NCBI GenBank assembly: GCA_016202545.1
Contig: JACQON010000012.1
Span: 120,040-184,039 of the forward strand
Source of the DNA: Chloroflexota bacterium
GTDB lineage: Bacteria > Chloroflexota > Dehalococcoidia > Dehalococcoidales > JACQON01
Direction of reading: 5' to 3'
Length of the DNA stretch: 64,000 bases
The stretch's first letter is position 1; every line of letters begins with the position of its first letter. The notes beneath the pieces are model-generated. The model ran no database searches, had not been told where the DNA came from, and worked only from the letters and a program-made list of their open reading frames with translations. Below are positions 35,038 to 43,103 of this stretch, in pieces. A program made the position numbers and the translations under genes.

Positions 35038-35382
35038 CTATCTCCTCCTGGATAAGTAGTCATCTCGCCTACTTTCCGCCATTTCCGTATCTGCTCTGGG
35101 TACTGGGCCCGTCTTCTTGGTAAACCCGTGCAGCAGCATAAAAGTCTGCCCGGTATACAGAAAGTAGATGATGCGGTACCGGTTTCTGCCATGTCGGACC
35201 CTCAATTCCCAGAGTTGCTTTTCAAGATGCCTGGCATACGGCATTCCCAGGTTGATGCCAAATTCCTCAAGCAAGTCGAGAGTTCTGGCAACTCTGGCTC
35301 TCGATTTAGCGTCCAGCGAGTCAATGAACTCTTCTACCGGAGACTTGCCAGCTCCCGATTGGTAATACTCGATATTCCACAC
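35038..35382 (-). CDS. HigB/RelE-like toxin (phage Gp49-like, DUF891)
   Basis: A 114-residue protein: SPVEEFIDSLDAKSRARVAR, LWELRVRHGRNRYRIIYFLY (about 63-82) and MLLHGFTKKTGPVPRAD, the conserved core of RelE-superfamily mRNA interferases of the Gp49/HigB type. These cut mRNA on the ribosome. It lies directly after the promoter/operator, so toxin is translated first. Confidence 0.85.
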   Translation of the reverse strand: MWNIEYYQSGAGKSPVEEFIDSLDAKSRARVARTLDLLEEFGINLGMPYARHLEKQLWELRVRHGRNRYRIIYFLYTGQTFMLLHGFTKKTGPVPRADTEMAESRRDDYLSRRR

Positions 35383-35391
35383 TACATCAGT

Positions 35392-35420
35392 AGTATAACA
35401 ATATTGTTATATCCTGTCAA
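35392..35420 (-). promoter_or_regulatory. Toxin-antitoxin promoter with palindromic operator
   Basis: On the minus strand TTGACA (35420-35415) and TATACT (35397-35392) are exactly 17 bases apart. The palindrome TATAACAATATTGTTATA (35394-35411, 18 bp, perfect) fills most of the spacer and runs into the -10 box. A bound antitoxin or complex would block RNA polymerase, which fits autoregulation. Confidence 0.85.
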
Positions 35421-35542
35421 TGGCCTGACAGTGCCGGTCATATCGCTATCTCCTCCAAGAATACGATGTCTTAGTTTTCATTAGCATTCGAAGTTCACCC
35501 CCGGGGGAGGAGTGAAAAAGTAGTTCTTGATGTATCTCAATT

Positions 35543-35564
35543 TGACTAATTGTTGGGTAGTAGT
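35543..35564. repeat. 22-bp dispersed repeat, copy 2
   Basis: Identical over 22 bases to 8389-8410. It lies between the divergent toxin-antitoxin and Rrf2 promoters. That ~300-base gap otherwise contains only the two promoters. Confidence 0.6.
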
Positions 35565-35620
35565 AACTGGATTGCACGAAAGTCAGTTTTGTTTAGCCCT
35601 GGTCTCACACTTACCCCCTA

Positions 35621-35649
35621 TTGACAAAGCGCCATTTCCATGCTATTCT
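35621..35649 (+). promoter_or_regulatory. Promoter of the Rrf2/sulfur cluster
   Basis: TTGACA (35621-35626) and TATTCT (35644-35649) are 17 bases apart, 38 bases before the Rrf2 start. Such regulators usually repress their own promoter. Confidence 0.75.
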
Positions 35650-35687
35650 TGAGTTTGTAGACCATTTTAGTCGACAATAGGGGCATT

Positions 35688-36131
35688 ATGAAGCTATCAA
35701 CGCGGGCACAGTATGGCACCAGGGCGCTTCTATACCTGGCCGTTCGCCAGGAAAAGGGACCGGCGACGCTGAAGGACATCGCCCGGAGCCAGCAAATCCC
35801 CCTCTCATACCTGGAACACCTGATGACGCCGCTGATAGCCGGGGGTGTGGTGCGGAGCGTCCGTGGCCCCAGGGGCGGCGTTGCCCTGGCCAGGTCATCC
35901 GACAAAATAAAGCTGGATGAAGTCGTCCAGCTTCTTGAAGGTTCAAGCGCCCCGGTGGAATGCGTTGACAACCCCAATGTATGCGACCGCTCCAGGTCAT
36001 GCGTTACGCGCGATGTCTGGAGCGACTTGAAGAGGGCGGTGGACACAGTGCTTGAGTCCACTACCCTGCAGGACCTGGTGGAAAGGCAGAAGAGAAAACA
36101 ACCTTCTGAGCAGGAGATGTACTACATATAA
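35688..36131 (+). CDS. Rrf2-family transcriptional regulator
   Basis: A 147-residue winged-helix protein: MKLSTRAQYGTRALLYLA, LKDIARSQQIPLSYLEHLM, SVRGPRGGVALAR, then three cysteines in ECVDNPNVC and RSRSC (about 92-105), the place where IscR/NsrR/RsrR-type members bind an Fe-S cluster. It may sense Fe-S or cysteine status. Its position at the head of the sulfur genes suggests that it controls them, like CymR or IscR. The ligand is not shown by sequence. Confidence 0.9.
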   Translation: MKLSTRAQYGTRALLYLAVRQEKGPATLKDIARSQQIPLSYLEHLMTPLIAGGVVRSVRGPRGGVALARSSDKIKLDEVVQLLEGSSAPVECVDNPNVCDRSRSCVTRDVWSDLKRAVDTVLESTTLQDLVERQKRKQPSEQEMYYI

Positions 36132-36189
36132 CCTCGCCGGCCGCTGTCCCGGCCAGTGTTAAGAAGCTTGAGGAGCGAGGAGAGAAAAG

Positions 36190-37146
36190 ATGGACGTCAG
36201 ATTGAAACACGAATCCCGCCGCTTGAAGATGGACTTCGAAGTGCTCAAGAGCGGCGGCTTTATCAAGCAGACCCAGGGAGACTTGTTCACGGTCAGATTG
36301 CGCTGCCCGGGCGGGAAGCTGACCTCCGAGCAGCTTCGAAAAGCCGCCGAGCTGGCCGAAAAATACGGGCGGGGAGAAATCCATACCTCCTTCCGCCAGT
36401 CAATAGAAATACCCTATGTCCACTACCTCACCTTCAACGATATCGCCGATAAGCTCAAGGAGATAGGCTGGTCGGTTGCCTCCTGCGGCCCCCGCATCAG
36501 GGTGCCCACCGCCTGCGCCGGCTGCACCTACAACCCCAATGGCCTCACCGATACCCAGACCATGTGCCTGGAGGTAGATAAGCGCTACTTCGGCACCGCT
36601 ACCGGGCATCACAAGTTCAAGGTATCCTTCTCCGGCTGCCCCATTGATTGCGCCCGGACCAGGGAGATGGACCTGGGCTTTCAGGGCATAGCCGAACCAG
36701 AGCTGGTTGATGAGCTATGCAATGCCTGCGGGCTTTGCGTCTCGAGTTGTGACGAGAAAGCGCTCACCATGGTGGATGGGCTGCCTGTAAGGGACGACAG
36801 CAAGTGCATCTACTGCGGCGACTGCGTCAAAGTGTGCCCGGTCTTTGCCATGGTGGCGGCCAGGAAGGGATGGCTGGTCAGGGTTGGCGGCAGGCACGGC
36901 AAACACCCCCTCTATGCTTACGAGGTGGCCAAGTTCGTCTCCGACGAGAAGTGCCTGTCCCTGGTAGAGAGGACGACGGAGTGGTACCAGGCCAATGCCG
37001 AAGGCAGGGAGCGCATTGGAGCTGCGATTGGCCGTCTGGGACTTTCCCGGTATCTGGATGAGGTGGTAAGGCCGCTGGGCGTTGAGGTCATCGAGACGCC
37101 TGAAGAGAGAAAGAAGTTCTGGGCAGCGGGCAACCTTTACGCTTGA
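36190..37146 (+). CDS. Siroheme sulfite/nitrite reductase-like protein with 2[4Fe-4S] ferredoxin domain
   Basis: A 318-residue protein resembling anaerobic sulfite reductase subunit C. Domains in order: ferredoxin-like half-domain (about 20-90, FRQSIEIPYVH), siroheme/Fe-S region with CAGC (about 112-115) and SGCPIDCAR (about 152-160), then an inserted ferredoxin with CNACGLCVSSC (about 177-187) and CIYCGDCVKVCP (about 204-215). It probably reduces sulfite to sulfide with electrons from ferredoxin. AsrA/AsrB partners are absent, so it may act alone. GAGGAG precedes the ATG. Confidence 0.85.
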   Translation: MDVRLKHESRRLKMDFEVLKSGGFIKQTQGDLFTVRLRCPGGKLTSEQLRKAAELAEKYGRGEIHTSFRQSIEIPYVHYLTFNDIADKLKEIGWSVASCGPRIRVPTACAGCTYNPNGLTDTQTMCLEVDKRYFGTATGHHKFKVSFSGCPIDCARTREMDLGFQGIAEPELVDELCNACGLCVSSCDEKALTMVDGLPVRDDSKCIYCGDCVKVCPVFAMVAARKGWLVRVGGRHGKHPLYAYEVAKFVSDEKCLSLVERTTEWYQANAEGRERIGAAIGRLGLSRYLDEVVRPLGVEVIETPEERKKFWAAGNLYA

Positions 37147-37184
37147 GGAACTGCTGAGGAAAACAAAAAGCATGGAGGCTGAAA

Positions 37185-37910
37185 GTGGGAGACAAAATTG
37201 AACATGCCAAGAGCTTAATTGAGGAGACGATAAGAAACTACCCAAAGGTGGCTGTGGCCTGCTCCTTCGGCAAAGACAGCCTGGTCACGGTTCACCTGGC
37301 TAGAGAAGTAGACCCCAATATCAAGATTTTCTCGGTGATGACGCAATATAAACCAAGGGAAACCCTTGACTATCTCAGAAGGATGAATGAAAGGATGAAG
37401 CTGGGGGTCACAGTATACATCGTGGCTGATAGCGTTCCCGAGGCGCTGCGAGACGGTTCCCTGGAGGTAGTGCTGTTGCCAACCGGAGAATTTCGCCGGG
37501 CAGTGTCTCAGGCTAAAACCGAAACCGGCGGGGAGATTTATGAAAGACATCCAGATGAATGCTGCCGGCTGCTCAAAGTAGAGCCAACCAGAGCAGCCGT
37601 AAATGGTCTAGATGCCTGGATAACTGGTTTAAGAAACACGGAAGGGCAGACAAGGGTAGATTATCAAGAAATAGAGAATAAGGGTGGCCTGATAAAGGTG
37701 AACCCAATCCTGACTTTTACCGAGGCGGAGGTATGGAGATATATCGCTACCAGAGGCATTGAACCTCACCCCTGGTATGGACGGGGTTACCGCTCCCTTG
37801 GCTGCGCGCCTTGCTCCCACCCCGGGGGAGAGCTAGAGCGGGACGGGAGATGGCAGGATACGAGCAAGCGCGGCGGGGAATGCGGCATACATACCCAAAG
37901 ATTAAAATAA
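37185..37910 (+). CDS. cysH: Adenylyl-sulfate / phosphoadenylyl-sulfate reductase (CysH-like)
   Basis: A 241-residue protein: PP-loop ACSFGKDSLVTVHLAREVD (about 25-43), then DECCRLLKVEP (about 124-134) and LGCAPCSHPG (about 205-214), the CC...CxxC cysteines that hold the [4Fe-4S] cluster of bacterial APS reductases, and the catalytic ECGIH at the C-terminus. It releases sulfite from APS for the preceding reductase. GTG start with GGAGG 7 bases upstream. An ATP sulfurylase is not in the window. Confidence 0.9.
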   Translation: MGDKIEHAKSLIEETIRNYPKVAVACSFGKDSLVTVHLAREVDPNIKIFSVMTQYKPRETLDYLRRMNERMKLGVTVYIVADSVPEALRDGSLEVVLLPTGEFRRAVSQAKTETGGEIYERHPDECCRLLKVEPTRAAVNGLDAWITGLRNTEGQTRVDYQEIENKGGLIKVNPILTFTEAEVWRYIATRGIEPHPWYGRGYRSLGCAPCSHPGGELERDGRWQDTSKRGGECGIHTQRLK

Positions 37911-38015
37911 AAACCTGCCTAAGTTGCTATAAGACCGTCTTCCCTCACTAGTGTTTCTATGGCGGGATGAACGGTATTAGAAATATCGTTATCGAAAATA
38001 GTTTAGGCCAGTGAA

Positions 38016-38285
38016 ATGAAAAATAACCGCAGAAATTGCGCTTATATTGGAGAAATGAAAAGACGGTCGTGGCTGAAGTCGATTACCTGGAGGCTGCTCG
38101 GCATTCTCATTTTGGGTTCCATTACCTGGCTTGTTACCCATAGTTGGGAACAGGCGACTGTTATAACAATCATCTTCCATACCATAAGGCTTGCCCTCTA
38201 CTACTACCACGAAAGGGCGTGGGATAATATTGAGTGGGGTCGGATAAAAATTAAAGAAAAGATAGAGCAGGGAGAAGGTATTTAG
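38016..38285 (+). CDS. DUF2061 small membrane protein
   Basis: An 89-residue protein with SWLKSITWRLLGILILGSIT and two membrane segments, then TIIFHTIRLALYYYHERAWD, the DUF2061 pattern. A second ATG at 38055 directly after GGAGAA may be the true start (76 residues). Its place between cysH and the cysteine synthase suggests a part in sulfur assimilation, possibly transport, but this is inference. Confidence 0.8.
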   Translation: MKNNRRNCAYIGEMKRRSWLKSITWRLLGILILGSITWLVTHSWEQATVITIIFHTIRLALYYYHERAWDNIEWGRIKIKEKIEQGEGI

Positions 38286-38518
38286 CAAGATGTTGAAAAG
38301 CCCTTATTCCGCTTATCTCCCCCCTTTTTTCATCAACTGTTAAGTTCGCGTTGCCGGTGCGGGCGGTTTTGGGGGCCGCCTTTAAACAGGTACGGGGGCA
38401 AGCAAGTTGCTGCCCTCAGGGCTTGTTTACCGGCCTTATCCCTATATCCCCTTCTCGTGTTGAAGAGAGAGGGCTAATCAGGGTAAAATATAAGATAATC
38501 TATAAAGCAAGGGGAGAT

Positions 38519-39535
38519 ATGGGGCAATCGAATCAGGATAGAGTTGGGGGCAAGGGTAAAGGCCCCGACCATAAGTTAAAGGTATATTCCGATATAATCC
38601 AGCTAATAGCCGGTCCGGATAATCCCACGCCTCTGGTCAGGCTGAACCGGGTTAACCCGAGCGAGGACTTCCAGATTTACCTTAAGCTGGAGAGATACAA
38701 TCCTTTCGGTTCGGTGAAGGATAGAATTGCCTATGAAATGTTAAAGGGCCTGGAAACGGGGGGCAGAACGGTGGTAGAGCCGTCCTCGGGCAATACCGGA
38801 ATCGCCCTGGCTTGCGTCGCCAATGCCATGGGGATACCGGTAGAAATAGCCATCCCAAAGATGGTCCCCGAGGAAAAGAAGGTGATGCTGCGGTTCCTGG
38901 GGGCCAAGGTGACCGAGGCTGATGACGAGCTGTGCCCTCTATTCCCCACCGAGGGGGCCCGTGGGCTGGTAAATGCCCTGATAGGAAGCCCGAAGACCAG
39001 GGATAGCTATGTCAGCCCGAACCAGTATGAGAACGAGATGAACGTTCAGGCCCACTACCGGTCGACCGGGCCTGAGATTTGGAAGCAGACACGGGGCGGC
39101 GTTACCCACTTCTTTGCCGGTCTTGGTACCTGCGGCACCATCACCGGCGTCGGCAGATACCTCAAGGAGCAGAACCCGCAGATAAAGGTCATCGCTATAG
39201 AGCCGTCCTCACCTAAACACAGGCTGCCTGGCATGAAGCGGATTACCGGGCTGAGCGAAGAGTTCATGCCCAAAATCCTGGATAGGTCAGTGATAGACGA
39301 GATACTGGAAGTCTCCGATGAAGACGCATATGATACTGCCCTGGAACTGGCCAGGAAGGAGGGTATCGCTGCCGGCCCCACCACCGGGGCCATACTCCAT
39401 GTGGCCCTCCGTCATGCTGGCTCGGGCACCGGCCTGGCCGTAGTTATATCGCCTGACGATGCCTTTAAGTATGCCAGCTTTTACCAGGAGGTCCTGCAAG
39501 CGGAATCCGCCAGGGCCAGGAAAGGGAAACCATGA
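38519..39535 (+). CDS. cysK: PLP-dependent cysteine synthase
   Basis: A 338-residue fold-type II enzyme that makes cysteine from O-acetylserine (or phosphoserine) and sulfide. The PLP lysine is in YNPFGSVKDRIA. The phosphate/substrate loops EPSSGNTGIALA and GLGTCGTITGVGRYL and the C-terminal AGPTTGAILH are present. The frame is open back to 38351, but that stretch is not protein-like. ATG 38519 follows AGGGGAG. It lies last in the sulfate-to-cysteine sequence and overlaps the next gene by 4 bases. Confidence 0.92.
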   Translation: MGQSNQDRVGGKGKGPDHKLKVYSDIIQLIAGPDNPTPLVRLNRVNPSEDFQIYLKLERYNPFGSVKDRIAYEMLKGLETGGRTVVEPSSGNTGIALACVANAMGIPVEIAIPKMVPEEKKVMLRFLGAKVTEADDELCPLFPTEGARGLVNALIGSPKTRDSYVSPNQYENEMNVQAHYRSTGPEIWKQTRGGVTHFFAGLGTCGTITGVGRYLKEQNPQIKVIAIEPSSPKHRLPGMKRITGLSEEFMPKILDRSVIDEILEVSDEDAYDTALELARKEGIAAGPTTGAILHVALRHAGSGTGLAVVISPDDAFKYASFYQEVLQAESARARKGKP

Positions 39536-39747
39536 TTGAATGTGACCTGACTGACTTGATTTGCCCCCTGTCCAAGATGAAGGCGACGCAATTTGTTGAT
39601 AGCCTGTCGGATGGACAGACAGCGAAGATATGGCTGGGCGATACTGAATCTCTGAAGAGCGTGACACGGGAGCTGAAGGCCAGGCAGGTAAAGCTGGCCT
39701 TCGAGCACAACGGCCAGAACAGGTTTGCCCTTATCGTCACCAAATGA
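39532..39747 (+). CDS. TusA/SirA-like sulfur-carrier protein
   Basis: A 71-residue protein with the TusA layout: CDLTDLICPLSKMKATQFVD with the active CP (Cys about 11), then GDTESLKSVTRELKARQ. These proteins pass persulfide sulfur. ATGA overlap with the cysteine synthase gene shows coupling. Sulfur transfer to the MOSC or FdhD products downstream is possible. Confidence 0.85.
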   Translation: MIECDLTDLICPLSKMKATQFVDSLSDGQTAKIWLGDTESLKSVTRELKARQVKLAFEHNGQNRFALIVTK

Positions 39748-39842
39748 AGTGTTTACATAACGGCTGTCTGGCGTCAGCAGATGGCCGGGCTTGCCACCCC
39801 TGATTAGCTCGCTTATCGGGTAGGAAAGGAAGAGGAACGGAA

Positions 39843-40919
39843 ATGGCTGAAATGCCTGAAATTGGCAAGATTTCTCCGGAAGTGTTCAATGAGTTGATAT
39901 TCCCCCGGCTGGGGGCTAAGGGCAAGGATATACTCGTCGGTCCTCAGCACGGCGTTGACGTGGGGATAGCGCAAATCGGGGACAAGGCGGTCTCCTTCAC
40001 CTGCGACCCGGTGTTCATCGTCCCAGAGTACGGATGGGAGAGGTCGGCCTGGTTTGCCATCCACATCATTGCCTCCGATGCGGTGACCTGCGGGCTGAGG
40101 CCCAGGTATCTGTCCATAGATTTGAACCTGCCCATGGATATGACCAGGGCGCAACTGGAGATAGTCTGGGAAACCATGCACCGGGAGTGCGCTAAGCTGG
40201 GAATCAGCGTTATCACCGGCCATACCGCCCGGTATGAAAACTGCCACTATCCCATGGTCGGCGGCGCCACTATGATTGGCATCGGTGGCCTGGATGAGTA
40301 CGTCACTCCCCGGCTGGCCAGAGCCGGAGACCAGATAATCATCACCAAGGGGCCGGCCATTGAGGCGACGGGCATCTTCGCCGCCATGTTTCCCGGGCTT
40401 ATTACGGAGAAGTTCGGGCCGGACTTCAGCCGTCGGGCGCAGCAAATATTCTACCGAATGTCAGTGGTGGAGGATGCCATGACGGCGGTGAGCGTTGGCA
40501 TCAGAGAGGACGGGGTTAGCGCCATGCATGACGCTACTGAGTGCGGCATATGGGGCGGCCTGTATGAGCTAGCCCAGGCCGCCAATCTGGGAGCGAGGGT
40601 GGAGAAGGAAAAGATAATCATGGAGGACTGCGTGCCGGAGGTGTGCCGGTATTTCGGCATTGATGACCCCTACGCCGCTATCAGCGAGGGTACTCTCATC
40701 ATCGCCTGCCGGGAGCATAAAGCCGGGGAGGTGGTGGCAGCCCTGGGGCGAAAGGGCATCAAGGCCTCCGTTGTTGGCGAGCTGACCGAGCCGGGGATGG
40801 GCATGGTCCTGGTAGAAGGGGGAAGAGAGGCAAAGCTGAAGCATCCCATTGTTGACCCGTTCTGGAAAGCCTTCTATAATACCCTTGGCAGATATAAAGC
40901 TCAGGCGGCAAAAGAGTGA
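39843..40919 (+). CDS. AIR synthase-related / HypE-like protein
   Basis: A 358-residue ATP-binding protein of the PurM/HypE/SelD/ThiL fold: LVGPQHGVDVGIAQIG, DAVTCGLRPRYLSIDLNLP (about 80-98), ITGHTARYENC, MHDATECGIWGGLYELA (about 222-238) and AISEGTLIIAC. It lacks the C-terminal Cys of true HypE and the Cys/Sec loop of SelD, so it belongs to the HypE-like group of unassigned function. GGAACGGAA precedes the ATG. Confidence 0.78.
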   Translation: MAEMPEIGKISPEVFNELIFPRLGAKGKDILVGPQHGVDVGIAQIGDKAVSFTCDPVFIVPEYGWERSAWFAIHIIASDAVTCGLRPRYLSIDLNLPMDMTRAQLEIVWETMHRECAKLGISVITGHTARYENCHYPMVGGATMIGIGGLDEYVTPRLARAGDQIIITKGPAIEATGIFAAMFPGLITEKFGPDFSRRAQQIFYRMSVVEDAMTAVSVGIREDGVSAMHDATECGIWGGLYELAQAANLGARVEKEKIIMEDCVPEVCRYFGIDDPYAAISEGTLIIACREHKAGEVVAALGRKGIKASVVGELTEPGMGMVLVEGGREAKLKHPIVDPFWKAFYNTLGRYKAQAAKE

Positions 40920-41335
40920 GCGTAGAATCGGACATCCTGGACTCCAGCCGGGTGATAGCTGTGGTCGGCCTGTCGCCCAAGCCTGACCGGCCCAGCCACC
41001 GCGTGGCCAGCTACCTCAAGGCGAACGGCTACCGGATAATCCCGGTGAACCCCGGAGTGGAGGAGGTGCTGGGAGAGCGCGCTTACCCTGACCTCGGCTC
41101 TATCCCTGAGCCGGTGGACGTGGTTGATATCTTCCGGCGCTCCGAAGAAGTGCCGGCCATCGTCGAGGAAGCTATCAGGATAGGCGCTAAGGTGGTATGG
41201 ATGCAAGAAGGCATAATAAACGAGGAGGCGGCGGCTAAGGCCAGGGAGGCGGGGCTATCGGTAGTCATGGACAGGTGCATGTTCAAAGAGCACCAGAAAC
41301 TTTACGCTGGCAGACAAGGAGGTTCAAAGAGATGA
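40916..41335 (+). CDS. CoA-binding (Rossmann) domain protein, YccU-like
   Basis: A 139-residue protein: VIAVVGLSPKPDRPSHRVAS, GYRIIPVNPGVEEVLGERAY, VDVVDIFRRSEEVPAIVEEA and VVWMQEGIINEEA. All are features of the stand-alone CoA_binding family. Its start GTG overlaps the previous stop (GTGA). Function in the cell is unclear. Confidence 0.88.
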   Translation: MSVESDILDSSRVIAVVGLSPKPDRPSHRVASYLKANGYRIIPVNPGVEEVLGERAYPDLGSIPEPVDVVDIFRRSEEVPAIVEEAIRIGAKVVWMQEGIINEEAAAKAREAGLSVVMDRCMFKEHQKLYAGRQGGSKR

Positions 41336-41484
41336 AAATCGTAAACCTGTGTGAGAAAGGGTGCTGCCCGGTGGTCAAGATAGCCGATGACCACGTCGAG
41401 ATTGGCGAGGAAGACAACCTCTGCGTGTTGACCACGGAGCAGTGGGAGACGCTGAAGCAAAAGGTCATCAGCAAAGAGCTCTAG
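41332..41484 (+). CDS. 50-residue Cys-rich small protein
   Basis: ATG 41332 overlaps the stop of the CoA-binding gene by 4 bases and follows AGGAGG. The product begins MKIVNLCEKGCCPVVKIADD and ends with a helix (EQWETLKQKVI). The CxxxCC motif may bind metal or carry sulfur. I do not recognise a family, but translation coupling and composition support a real gene. Confidence 0.7.
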   Translation: MKIVNLCEKGCCPVVKIADDHVEIGEEDNLCVLTTEQWETLKQKVISKEL

Positions 41485-41560
41485 GCGACGGCGGACAGGG
41501 CCGAACCGGGCTTTTATAGATATACTGGCGAGTCCAGATGCTGGGAAGAGGAGGAAGGTC

Positions 41561-42034
41561 ATGGCAGTGACTGAGGAAGCTGGCGTGGCTAGAGTAATTG
41601 CCGTTTGTAAGAGCCGGAAGAAGGGCACCAGGAAAGAGGCAATACCTGAGGGAGTGCTCAGGGAAGGCTATGGTCTTATCGACGATGCCCATGCCGATTG
41701 TGCCACTCACCGGCAGATAAGCCTGCTGGCCACGGATAGCATCACCAAGATGCGGCGGCGGGGTTTTGACGTGGGCCCCGGGGACTTCGCCGAAAACCTT
41801 ACCGTCGAGGGCATGGACCTGGTCTCGTTGCCCGTGGGCACACGGCTCTCGGTGGGAGAAGAGGTTATCCTGCGGATTTCCCAGATTGGCAAAGAGTGTC
41901 ATACCCGGTGCGCCATCTACAAGCAGTTGGGCGACTGCGTCATGCCTAAAGAGGGCATCTTCGCCGAGGTAGTCCGCGGAGGTCCAGTCAGGGCCGGAGA
42001 CCGGGTGAGGATGGTGGCAGGAGATGGAGAATAG
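41561..42034 (+). CDS. MOSC-domain protein
   Basis: A 157-residue protein with MOSC features: GLIDDAHADCATHRQISLLA, FAENLTVEGMDL, GEEVILRISQIGKECHTRCA (conserved Cys about 118-122) and KEGIFAEVVRGG. MOSC domains handle sulfur for the molybdenum/tungsten cofactor. It overlaps fdhD by 11 bases, which fits a shared task in Mo/W enzyme maturation. Confidence 0.88.
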   Translation: MAVTEEAGVARVIAVCKSRKKGTRKEAIPEGVLREGYGLIDDAHADCATHRQISLLATDSITKMRRRGFDVGPGDFAENLTVEGMDLVSLPVGTRLSVGEEVILRISQIGKECHTRCAIYKQLGDCVMPKEGIFAEVVRGGPVRAGDRVRMVAGDGE

Positions 42035-42878
42035 CGAGGCAGAGAAATTCTCGGTGCTGCGGCTCACCAGGGAAAGCAAGAGCACCGTGGAGGAGCTGCT
42101 GGCCAGGGAAATGCCGGTCACCATCATGATGAACGGCGAAGAGCTGGTGACCATGCTCTGCACCCCCAAAGACTTGCACTACCTGACGGCGGGCTTTTTG
42201 GTCTCTGAAGGAATGCTCAAGGGCAAGAGCAAGGACGAGATAAAGAGGATTGCGGTGGATGACGTGAGGGGCGTAGTCCGCGTCGAGACCGCGGAGGCCA
42301 GGGACGCTGCCCAGGAAATCCTGTTCAAGCGGGTTATAACTACCGGATGCGGAAGAGGGGCCGCTTTCTACAGCGCCGCTGATGCCGCCAGCCATAAAGT
42401 GGAGTCCCAGACGAAGATAACAGTTGACGAGGTCTTCGACCTGGTAAACGAGTTTCAGCATAATTCCGAAGTTTACCTGTCAACCCACGGCGTCCACAGC
42501 GCGGCCCTGTGCGATACCGAGAATATTCTGGTCTTCGCCGAGGACATAGGCCGGCACAACGCCGTGGATAAGGTCTTCGGGGAATGCCTGATGAAGGGCA
42601 TACCTACCGAGGGACAGGTGATAATCACCAGCGGCAGGGTTTCCTCGGAGATACTGCACAAGGTGGCCAAGAGGGACGTCCCCATAGTCGTCTCCATATC
42701 GGCGCCGACCAATCTGGGAGCGAAAATAGCCGATAGCCTGGGCATCACCCTCATAGGGCTGGTCAGGGGAAGGAAGATGAACGTCTACACCAACGACTGG
42801 CGGGTGATAGCCCGGGACGGGGCAATCCCGGAATCGCCACAGCTTGAAGCGATGGCAAAAGACCCCCGGCTTCCTTAA
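42024..42878 (+). CDS. fdhD: Formate dehydrogenase accessory sulfurtransferase FdhD
   Basis: A 284-residue protein: PVTIMMNGEELVTMLCTPKD, TAGFLVSEGML, TTGCGRGAAFY (about 110-120), STHGVHSAALCD, FAEDIGRHNAVDKVFGECLM and ITSGRVSSEIL. FdhD moves sulfur to the Mo/W-bis-pterin of formate dehydrogenase. Only the first Cys of the usual CxxC loop is present (CGRG), as in many members. No formate dehydrogenase is encoded here. Confidence 0.93.
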   Translation: MENSEAEKFSVLRLTRESKSTVEELLAREMPVTIMMNGEELVTMLCTPKDLHYLTAGFLVSEGMLKGKSKDEIKRIAVDDVRGVVRVETAEARDAAQEILFKRVITTGCGRGAAFYSAADAASHKVESQTKITVDEVFDLVNEFQHNSEVYLSTHGVHSAALCDTENILVFAEDIGRHNAVDKVFGECLMKGIPTEGQVIITSGRVSSEILHKVAKRDVPIVVSISAPTNLGAKIADSLGITLIGLVRGRKMNVYTNDWRVIARDGAIPESPQLEAMAKDPRLP

Positions 42879-43001
42879 ACGCCGTTCGGGGAGCCGCAAG
42901 CCAAACAGACCCAATAGGAATTACTGAGACCGTTCCCCGCCAGACGCCGTCCAGCCGGGATTGGCTATTGACCCCTTGCCAGGGGGAGAAGAAAAAGATT
43001 T

Positions 43002-43024
43002 AGAGAGGGACGAAGTCCCTCTCT
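43002..43024. terminator. Hairpin between convergent fdhD and rpsT
   Basis: AGAGAGGGAC (43002-43011) and GTCCCTCTCT (43015-43024) pair exactly around a GAA loop. Similar tri-loop hairpins follow purF (51585) and purM (52664). It probably ends transcription from both sides. Confidence 0.6.
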
Positions 43025-43103
43025 TGCCTTTACCGGGGATAGGTCAATAAGCGGCCCCGGTAATTTCCATGAGGCTGTGCGGCAGCCGGGCCCGGCCCAA
43101 AAA

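Noticed and set aside
38351..38518. Upstream extension of the cysteine synthase frame
   Set aside because: The extra 56 codons are not family-like, and a ribosome site lies just before ATG 38519.
39813..40445. 210-codon minus-strand frame opposite the HypE-like gene
   Set aside because: No recognisable motif, no ribosome site, and the opposite strand is clearly coding.
42879..43103. Possible small RNA or tRNA between fdhD and rpsT
   Set aside because: No cloverleaf or conserved RNA motif was seen by eye, only the terminator hairpin at 43002.
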